Source: Porphyromonadaceae bacterium UBA2720 | GTDB lineage: Bacteria > Bacteroidota > Bacteroidia > Bacteroidales > Muribaculaceae | Direction of reading: 5' to 3' | Length of the DNA: 8,318 nucleotides | NCBI GenBank assembly: GCA_002353885.1 | Contig: DEKO01000055.1 | Location: 1-8,318, forward strand | In this document: in pieces, positions 1-5,819 of the stretch | How positions within the stretch are numbered: position 1 is the stretch's first letter | Layout of the letters: the number at the start of each line of letters is the position of its first letter | The notes under the pieces: model-generated | Seen by the model: the letters and a program-made list of their open reading frames with translations, nothing else | Databases searched by the model: none | What the model was told of the DNA's origin: nothing | Translations under genes and position numbers: made by a program

Positions 1-133
1 AATCTTTTGATGAATACAGGACAATATTCACGCTTATTATTATATATAATGTGTATTTGAAATATCTTTTGAAATAACCGACTGCAATTTGAGGTTCGTC
101 GTAACAATTCCCATCCATATGGGAGCAATGAAG

Positions 134-209
134 GTTCGGAGAAAAGTTCGGAGAGGAAACGGTTTTAGTTCGGAGAGAAGTTCGGAGACAACCGCAATAA
201 GTTCGGGAA
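134..209 (+). repeat. Cluster of GTTCGGAGA direct repeats
   Basis: Four exact copies of GTTCGGAGA start at 134, 146, 168 and 180, and a degenerate fifth (GTTCGGGAA) starts at 201. The start-to-start spacings are 12, 22, 12 and 21 bases, so the copies form two pairs with the same internal spacing. A 12-base unit equals four codons. In the frame of base 133 the first pair reads SEKSSE and, after an in-frame TAG at 166-168, the second pair reads FGEKFGD. That suggests a broken low-complexity coding stretch like the FGEK/SEKS linkers I recall from Bacteroidales Fic and ATP-binding regulators. Iteron-like protein binding sites are the alternative reading. Confidence 0.7.
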
Positions 210-433
210 TTCACCCTCATAAGGTTCTTGAACAAGCCAAGCGGCAAAGCCGAGTGCAGGAACAGCCATACAATAGGAATCAAGCGAGATTTTTTCTTTT
301 CTTACATAAAGTCGCAAAAGCAAGCATGCGATTTTTACCATAAAGAACTATTGTTTCGGTAGATTAATGTTAAAAATAACGTTGAAGATAACGATATTTT
401 GATTTAAAACGCCATATAATCAAATTTAATGTT

Positions 434-441
434 TATATTTG
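434..441 (+). promoter_or_regulatory. Bacteroidetes-type -7 element ahead of the ATPase gene
   Basis: TATATTTG matches the Bacteroidetes -7 consensus TAnnTTTG and ends 29 bases before the ATG at 471. That would give a short leader. No TTTG lies at the usual distance upstream; the nearest is at 398-401, which is too far. The call therefore rests on one element and its position at the head of the ATPase/rloB/nuclease gene series. Confidence 0.45.
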
Positions 442-470
442 CGACAAAATAGCAAAAATCGGATTTAAAA

Positions 471-1620
471 ATGGTGCTAAAGTTTCGTCTGAAGAATGTA
501 TTCTCGTTCCGTGATGAGATAACGCTTGACCTTCAAGCAGCGAAGATACAGACCGAGAAAGGAAAAGCTTTGAGTGGAAATCTGTTTACCATCAATGGGG
601 AACAAATATTGAAAAGTATTTCCATGGCTGGTGCGAATGCGTCTGGAAAGAGCAATGTGATTAGAGGCATAAAAGCCTGCGTAAACATGATACGATCTTC
701 CCACACATACAATGAGAACACCATTTTTCAAGTCGCTCCATTCAAATTCGATGGCTATGACAAACAGCCAAGTTCGTTCTATGTTCGGTTCATACTTGAT
801 GAGATAGAGTATGAATACTCTTTTTCGTTGACTCAGACAGAAATTCTCACAGAGCAACTATACTACTATCCAAAGGGACGTCGTTCATTGGTGTTCGCCC
901 GTGATGAGACAAAAGGACCAGACAAAACGGATGTCTATGAGTTTAGACAAGCCATAAAACGCCCCATGGACGTTGCTGCCAACACATCGCGTAAGACATT
1001 GTTTGTCTCACGAGCCAGCCAGATGGATAGGGATATAGCGAAAAAGGTGTTCCGTTTCTTCACTGAAAATATTGTTTCGATTACAAAGAATCAGCTATGC
1101 CGATAGAGGATTTCCTGAAGACAAAAAAGAAGATATCCTGGAAATTCTCAATTCTGCTGATAGCGATATTGTTGACGTCAAGATTCAAGGTAACTCTTTG
1201 AAGACGTTTCATAAAAGCAATCCCGACATTGCTTTTGACTTTGACACGGAAGAATCTGAAGGAACAAAGACTTTGTTCCAAATGATGCTTGGTATAATAA
1301 ATGTTATTCGCAATGACAGAACTTTCCTAATGGATGGAATAGATACCAACTTGCATCCTCACCTTGTGGAGTATATTATTAACCTGTTTAACGGAAGCAA
1401 TCATGCCCAGCTCATTTATACAGCCCATAATACTCATCTTTTGAACACTGACTTCCAAAGACGCGATCAGGTGTATTTTGTGAACAAACACGATGATGGT
1501 TGTAGTGAACTCTATTCTCTTTACGACTTTAAGGACTTCCGAGACAACTACGACATGGAAAAAGCCTATTTACAGGGGCGTTTCGATGCGATACCTTATC
1601 TTACTACTCCAAACATTTAA
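471..1620 (+). pseudogene. AAA15-type ATPase (RloA-like), frameshifted
   Basis: This gene encodes an ABC-like AAA15/AAA21 ATPase, the usual partner of RloB nucleases in defence and restriction-linked loci. The first piece (471-1106) starts with the family's N-terminal strand (MVLKFRLKNVFSF) and has a Walker A motif GANASGKS at residues 54-61. The second piece, in the +1 frame, is open from 1039 and stops at 1618-1620. It carries an ABC-signature-like SEGTK at about 1255, a Walker B region (LMDGID, then LHP) at 1327-1359, and a switch histidine in TAHNTHLL at about 1420. Joined, the pieces give roughly 380 residues, near the family's usual size of around 400. Both frames are open between 1039 and 1103, so the shift lies there. 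The Walker B glutamate is replaced by glycine (GGA at 1336-1338). A sequencing error could explain the frameshift, but it would not explain the glycine. rloB starts 3 bases after the stop. Confidence 0.85.
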
Positions 1621-1623
1621 TCT

Positions 1624-1862
1624 ATGGCACGAAAAACAAGAATCTCTAAAGGCAAAGCCATGCTACCCAACTTCTTCGTTTTGGCAGCTGAAAAGCAAAG
1701 AAATTGTGTGAGTTCAAGAATCCTTCAGCAGGTATCTGCAAATTGATTGAAATGCTAAAGGGGGGGAGACACAGCTTATCTGAAAGCGGAGGGATTAAGT
1801 CTACTTATGATGTCTTGTTATTAAACGAAATGTTGTCATATGAAATACAAATTTTATCATAG
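1624..1862 (+). pseudogene. rloB: RloB-family Toprim nuclease remnant with internal deletion
   Basis: RloB proteins are about 200 residues long, contain a Toprim-type nuclease fold and are encoded beside AAA15 ATPases. The N-terminal end here, MARKTRISKGKAMLPNFFV (1624-1680), is typical of the family. The next expected element is the CEGE/KTE motif with the catalytic glutamate, but the sequence jumps instead to unrelated codons and stops at 1744-1746. A second frame, open from 1692 to the TAG at 1860-1862, reads KAKKLCEFKNPSAG and then KLIEML, which is the family's C-terminal end. About 19 N-terminal and 55 C-terminal codons survive, in different frames, with the junction near 1681-1691. I infer a deletion of roughly 125-150 codons that removed the whole catalytic core. 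A run of seven G at 1760-1766 may mark a further slip. Confidence 0.8.
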
Positions 1863-1865
1863 CCT

Positions 1866-1873
1866 AAAGGGAG
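1866..1873 (+). promoter_or_regulatory. Shine-Dalgarno-like site deciding the start of the large gene
   Basis: AAAGGGAG lies 5 bases before the ATG at 1879. The upstream in-frame ATG at 1840 has no purine-rich element and sits inside the end of rloB. Bacteroidetes often do without such sites, so this favours 1879 but does not prove it. Confidence 0.5.
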
Positions 1874-1878
1874 ATAAT

Positions 1879-4800
1879 ATGCTCAAGTATCTCTCATATT
1901 TATCCATACAGCAAGAAAACTCTAGCTTCTGCTATCGGTTTGAAATGGCTTTAGTAGAAGCATATTTGATGTGGAGACGTGGAAAGTATGATTGGAAATT
2001 CATTGATAGAATTCTTGAAAAAGGCAATCCGCAATTGGAAGATCCGCAGGAGAGGTTGTTTGTAGAAACTGTTAATACTCCGATAGGTTCTTACAAGGTG
2101 TTTTCTGCTTTTTATTTGACTCACAAGAATCTTCTCAGTCAATTGCTGTTTCTTGCTCACAAAGAAAAAATCGAACAGAGTAAATTGGCTTTGGTGTATG
2201 CTATCTTAGAATTGTCCAATGAAATAGCTGACAGATTCTGCTATGGCCGAAATGTTTGTGGTAAATATGATGCAGAATCAGTGTATTACTCAAACTACAA
2301 GGAATATAGTCAGCGTGATTCTTATAACTGTTTTTGTAAAGCTGAGCTAAACGCCATATTGTCGAAATATCAAGTTGATGTAAAGTGCCTCCAACCACTT
2401 ATTCTTTGCATGAGAAGAAAAGAATACAAAAAAGAATTATATCAATTAGGTCACAGTGATATTTTCGAGTTACATCCATTCCTAGAATTTGACAATGGCG
2501 ATTATTTGGTTCTGTTTCCTGCAAATCTCTTAAGATTAGCATATAGACTTTGCTATGGTATCATGGCACATAATTTGGATGAAAAGCACCTCCTTTCCCT
2601 AATTGAACAAGAGATGATTCAAGAAACAGGATTTATCTTGCAAAGCGGTCATGGGTCATTTATAGAGCAAAAAACATATCAAGATATCCCTTTTCTTTGG
2701 TTCCGTTTCGACGATGATAAAGTTGCTAATGTAACAATCGTCTTAGCCGATAAGAATAATAATTTAGGACAAGCCGTAAAAGACTCTGAGGCAGCCTTAA
2801 ATCTTGCGTTCCCAGCAAAAACCATTTTCACTTTTTTTGTAACCCAACAAATGGCAGAAGAGGATTTATTTATGACCTTCAGTCGCGATGTAATACATTT
2901 CTCTGTTGAAGAGTTGAAATTTGCAATGGGACAGGACAGAATGAATCTGTTAAATCTATACTATTATGATCAAGATAGAAGGTCTCTTAAATTCGTTCCT
3001 GCCACTCAAGAAATAGATAGATTTGCATATTATAGTTCAAACAACAATACTTTCTATCGGGATGAAATGTCTGACATTATGTTCGTTGAAATAGGTAGTG
3101 CTCTGTCAATGCGTGAGAAATATTTATGCAGAATGGATGAACACATGGAAAATTACGCACCGCAAGGTCGCTTTGTTATGGTTAAGCATTTTGCAGACAT
3201 TCCCACGCAAATTCCCATTTACGCACCTTACATGGCGGTAAAAGGACTCTTCATGCTCAAATTGAAAAATCAAGAATTGTGGTTTCATGTGAATTGCAAA
3301 GATGAGTTTCGAATCTTTGGCAAAGAGGCTGCAATTGCATTGATGAATTGGTTATTAGCTGTTGAGAAGAAGCTCTGTATTACAAGCCTTAATCAAAATC
3401 TCCTCATAGAATTTTGTATAGTACCAGTAAAAGAATATGTTTGGGAAAAAGCAAACGACTACACTATAGTTTTTTGTGTTCCAGAAGATATTATGAACTC
3501 GGATGCTTCTACTTTGGAAAGAGACTTAGTTGAGCAGTTCCTAAAAGCAATTCAAGATTGTGGTTTTTCTTCAAACGGGTCATTAAGCATTGATGGATTA
3601 CAAATATTTGATTCTGCACCAGGCAGATTTATTCAGATTGGTAATACAGAAAATCTAACAGTTATTGATGAGAAAGATGGTGTGGATTCATGTTATTATG
3701 TCAATTCCAGGTATTGTGATAAGATACTCTCTGAGATAGCAGATTACCTAAACATGAAAGGTTTAGAACAATCTTTTGATTTTGTGGAGTCTAAGAAGAT
3801 AATGATTAAGGTATCCGATTATATTCTTGCCGAAGTGAAGAAACTTTTGGCAGAAATAGATACCAAACTACTTCTTACCAGCCTGCTTGACCTACATCAC
3901 GCAATGATTTATTGGTCGAAGCTTACCCAACGAAGATACGAAAGTTTAAGCAAAGCCTATTCGTTCTTGGATGCAACATTTGATAATCAATTCGATTATG
4001 TCAATGAATATTCAGAGATGAATACATTGACACAAGGTATGATTGAGACCATTGTTCTGAATGGTATTCATAATACTGGTGGTAAGCCTGGATTAGAGAA
4101 ATTGGATCGTTTGTTTGCTCTTATGCACTTTAGCTTGAATATGGGTGTGTATATGGACCAATTAAGTGAGAAGATAAAAGGTTCAGAATTGACAATCCTT
4201 AAAAATGGCAGATTGGCAATGCCAAGACCTGTGATAGACAAGCTCAATACCTACTTCTATAATCTAAGAGAATTGTCAATGTGTAATCCAGATTTATATA
4301 CTATGTTGCATAATTTGATGCCAACTTCTTCTATCGATACAAATGATGAAACGTTTGTGAAGGCTTATAAAGCACAATTCGGCATTTCATTTGAGAAGTA
4401 TTGCAAGATACTTACAGCTTCAATTGATTATGCCAACGATAACAAGAAACCAGTAATGGTATTGTCGGAGAAAAAGTTCTTTGAAAAAGTTTGTGCTGGG
4501 ATATTTGATGAAGAAGATATCAAATTATTCAAGGCGAACTTTGTTCTTACGGAGGACCTCAATACTGATGATCTTAAGTTTAGTGACAAATGGGTTCAGA
4601 GGTTTAACCGCCCAGTACAGGTTACAGCAAGACCCTGGATACTCTTTGAGGGCAATATCTATTATTCTACCAAAACGCTATATGAGAGTTGGATGATTCG
4701 TATAGTGCGAATGAATAATGGGACCGTTGTTAATACCACCCCCGAAATGCTAGCTCTTGTATCAAAGGTGAATAACATAAAAGGGCATGAATTTACCCTA

Positions 4801-5247
4801 AATATACAGAAATTATATGAAAGTTTGTCTCTGGATTATTTATATGTTGGTGCTGAGGTAGATATTATGCCTAGAAAACCTCTTAACGCACCAAAGGAAC
4901 TTGGAGACATTGATGTTTTACTTATAAATAAAGTAACAAAGCAGATTGTTTGTATAGAGGCTAAGAACTTCTCGGAAAGTAGAACAGCATACGAACTGAT
5001 ACAACAAAACAGAAAGATTGTTACAAAAGAACTACCCCATGTAATAGACAGAGATGTCTGGTGTAAAGGTAATGTCGATAAGTTTAGGTTCTATGTGCCT
5101 GAAGTTGATAATCAATACTCTGTTAAGACGATATTCTTGACATATCATGAGAATGCTTATAAATACTTCGAGCATGAGCAAAAAAATGGCATCACATTCC
5201 TTTCAGCTATTGATATTGTAGAGAATCCCATGAGCATATTTGCTTAA
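1879..5247 (+). CDS. Large protein of unknown function with C-terminal PD-(D/E)XK nuclease-like domain
   Basis: This intact gene of about 1122 codons matches no family I can name. The first roughly 950 residues show no Walker A, helicase or other motif I recognise, no signal peptide and no membrane segment, so the protein is probably cytoplasmic. The last about 150 residues look like a restriction-endonuclease fold. There is a glutamate in an early helix (GHEF, E971), then GDIDVLL with D1012 (codon 4912-4914), then CIEAKNF with E1027 and K1029 (codons 4957 and 4963), then a glutamine-bearing helix (LIQQNRK). That arrangement matches the E...D...ExK core of NERD-like and Mrr-like nucleases that cut DNA. 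I chose 1879 because of the ribosome-binding-like site; an in-frame ATG at 1840 would add 13 residues and overlap the rloB stop. The tight spacing suggests co-transcription with the ATPase and rloB. Codon and base use is AT-rich, unlike lepA (22 of 60 bases are G or C in 4861-4920). Function as a defence nuclease is inference. Confidence 0.85.
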   Translation: MLKYLSYLSIQQENSSFCYRFEMALVEAYLMWRRGKYDWKFIDRILEKGNPQLEDPQERLFVETVNTPIGSYKVFSAFYLTHKNLLSQLLFLAHKEKIEQSKLALVYAILELSNEIADRFCYGRNVCGKYDAESVYYSNYKEYSQRDSYNCFCKAELNAILSKYQVDVKCLQPLILCMRRKEYKKELYQLGHSDIFELHPFLEFDNGDYLVLFPANLLRLAYRLCYGIMAHNLDEKHLLSLIEQEMIQETGFILQSGHGSFIEQKTYQDIPFLWFRFDDDKVANVTIVLADKNNNLGQAVKDSEAALNLAFPAKTIFTFFVTQQMAEEDLFMTFSRDVIHFSVEELKFAMGQDRMNLLNLYYYDQDRRSLKFVPATQEIDRFAYYSSNNNTFYRDEMSDIMFVEIGSALSMREKYLCRMDEHMENYAPQGRFVMVKHFADIPTQIPIYAPYMAVKGLFMLKLKNQELWFHVNCKDEFRIFGKEAAIALMNWLLAVEKKLCITSLNQNLLIEFCIVPVKEYVWEKANDYTIVFCVPEDIMNSDASTLERDLVEQFLKAIQDCGFSSNGSLSIDGLQIFDSAPGRFIQIGNTENLTVIDEKDGVDSCYYVNSRYCDKILSEIADYLNMKGLEQSFDFVESKKIMIKVSDYILAEVKKLLAEIDTKLLLTSLLDLHHAMIYWSKLTQRRYESLSKAYSFLDATFDNQFDYVNEYSEMNTLTQGMIETIVLNGIHNTGGKPGLEKLDRLFALMHFSLNMGVYMDQLSEKIKGSELTILKNGRLAMPRPVIDKLNTYFYNLRELSMCNPDLYTMLHNLMPTSSIDTNDETFVKAYKAQFGISFEKYCKILTASIDYANDNKKPVMVLSEKKFFEKVCAGIFDEEDIKLFKANFVLTEDLNTDDLKFSDKWVQRFNRPVQVTARPWILFEGNIYYSTKTLYESWMIRIVRMNNGTVVNTTPEMLALVSKVNNIKGHEFTLNIQKLYESLSLDYLYVGAEVDIMPRKPLNAPKELGDIDVLLINKVTKQIVCIEAKNFSESRTAYELIQQNRKIVTKELPHVIDRDVWCKGNVDKFRFYVPEVDNQYSVKTIFLTYHENAYKYFEHEQKNGITFLSAIDIVENPMSIFA

Positions 5248-5321
5248 GATAACCCAAATACATATCAAAGTAATTTACAGGGACAAAGTAATATTAGTTT
5301 CATTGCACCATCAAAAAAACA

Positions 5322-5407
5322 TCAACATTAACAGACTTTTAATGTGGGTTACGAAAGCATCGGTTACTAAAAATTACCAATGTTGACAGATTTTGGGAAT
5401 GGCTACG
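5322..5407. repeat. Imperfect direct repeats with an embedded inverted repeat
   Basis: TTAACAGACTTTT followed by AATGTGGGTTACG (5328-5353) recurs as TTGACAGATTTT followed by GGGAATGGCTACG (5383-5407), an offset of about 55 bases with small indels. The same area has a perfect 8-base inverted repeat, TCAACATT (5322-5329) and AATGTTGA (5379-5386), and two GGTTAC copies (5347 and 5362). Such a mixture is common at recombinase or regulator binding sites, but nothing here identifies the protein. Confidence 0.4.
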
Positions 5408-5483
5408 TTTTGACATTTCTGTATCGCATAACCAATCCAAAACAAGAAAATGTGGCATGTTTGTGATTTTTTCTATGTTTTCT

Positions 5484-5515
5484 TTTGGTTGTTTGGGGAG
5501 AAATTAATACCTTTG
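5484..5515 (+). promoter_or_regulatory. Bacteroidetes-type promoter
   Basis: TTTG at 5484-5487 and TACCTTTG at 5508-5515 are separated by 20 bases. This fits the -33 TTTG and -7 TAnnTTTG elements of the Bacteroidetes housekeeping sigma factor. Transcription would begin near 5522. No large gene follows before the terminator at 5658, so the product would be a short RNA or short peptide. Confidence 0.55.
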
Positions 5516-5521
5516 CAGTGA

Positions 5522-5697
5522 TTTTGTAACATGTTGATTATCAATGGTTATTTCCGTTTTTGCGACATGTGTGCAACATCCGGTGCTAACGCATTGATAG
5601 TGAGTTAAAGTCGTTTTCGAGGAAGTAAAGTAAAGGAGCATTTTTCATAGCATCTTTGCAGGTGTGACTCATCAAGTCACACCTGCTTTTTCTTTCT
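5522..5697 (+). ncRNA. Candidate small RNA or short-peptide transcript
   Basis: A good promoter at 5484-5515 and an intrinsic terminator at 5658-5697 frame a transcript of about 175 bases with its own start and end, separate from the lepA promoter downstream. It could be a non-coding RNA. A 25-codon frame with an ATG at 5531 and TAA at 5606-5608 (MLIINGYFRFCDM and so on) lies inside but has no family resemblance or clear ribosome-binding site. It matches no known RNA family that I recognise. It could also be a remnant leader of a lost gene. Confidence 0.35.
5658..5697 (+). terminator. Rho-independent terminator
   Basis: A perfect 12-base-pair stem, GCAGGTGTGACT (5658-5669) with AGTCACACCTGC (5675-5686), closes a 5-base CATCA loop. 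It is followed directly by a T-rich tract, TTTTTCTTTCT. It ends transcription coming from the promoter at 5484 or from the large gene upstream, and isolates lepA. The T-tract lies on the plus-strand side, so it works in the plus direction. Confidence 0.8.
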
Positions 5698-5737
5698 GCA
5701 ACGACGATGCTTCGGCGCAAGACGAAAATAATTCTTA

Positions 5738-5770
5738 ATTCTCAATGCTCAATTTTCAATTCTCAATTAA
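5738..5770. repeat. Degenerate TCAATT tandem units
   Basis: The stretch repeats TTCTCAAT, GCTCAAT, TTTCAAT and TCTCAATT. I recall similar degenerate strings between genes in Bacteroidales genomes. Here the string overlaps the -33 region of the lepA promoter. Confidence 0.5.
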
Positions 5771-5784
5771 AAGCAGTAATTTTG
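5754..5784 (+). promoter_or_regulatory. lepA promoter
   Basis: TTTC (5754-5757, one mismatch to TTTG) lies 19 bases before TAATTTTG (5777-5784), a full match to the Bacteroidetes -7 consensus TAnnTTTG. The predicted start near 5791 would leave a leader of about 30 bases before the lepA ATG. Confidence 0.6.
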
Positions 5785-5819
5785 CAGTTTGAATTGTAAA
5801 TACCGCTTTCTGACACGAT

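Larger units (their letters stand above)
1..470. other. AT-rich leader region with no convincing gene
   Basis: No open frame in this stretch resembles a known protein. An 84-codon frame at 89-343 exists, but it has no recognisable domain and runs straight through a repeat cluster, so I do not call it a gene. The region holds the GTTCGGAGA repeats at 134-209 and a Bacteroidetes-type -7 element at 434-441; both are listed separately. A short inverted repeat (CCCAT / ATGGG) lies at about 111-124. The base composition matches the accessory genes that follow rather than lepA, so this is probably part of the same acquired or variable segment. The repeat cluster may be debris of an older coding gene. 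Confidence 0.6.
5248..5819. other. Intergenic region between the accessory genes and lepA
   Basis: No large open frame lies here. From left to right it holds a 9-base direct repeat CAAAGTAAT (5266-5274 and 5284-5292), a pair of imperfect 26-base direct repeats (5328-5407), a strong promoter (5484-5515) followed by a short frame and a hairpin terminator, then a string of CAAT-containing units (about 5738-5770) and the lepA promoter. Base composition changes from AT-rich to GC-rich across it, so it is the likely boundary of the accessory segment. I see no tRNA and no integrase gene. Confidence 0.7.

Noticed and set aside
111..124. CCCAT/ATGGG hairpin as a terminator
   Set aside because: The stem is only 5 base pairs with a tiny loop and no T-tract follows.
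134..209. CRISPR array
   Set aside because: Repeats are only 9 bases with 3- to 13-base gaps and there are no cas genes.
89..343. 84-codon open frame in the leader region
   Set aside because: No domain, arginine- and serine-rich wording created by the GTTCGGAGA repeats, and no ribosome-binding or promoter context.
1039..1106. Programmed ribosomal frameshift in the ATPase gene
   Set aside because: No slippery heptamer or stimulatory structure is evident, and the altered Walker B and deleted rloB favour decay.
1493..1711. 72-codon frame overlapping the ATPase end and the rloB start
   Set aside because: It lies in another frame across two recognisable coding segments and has no resemblance to any family.
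4481..4696. 71-codon frame inside the large gene
   Set aside because: Alternative frame within an intact gene, no independent support.
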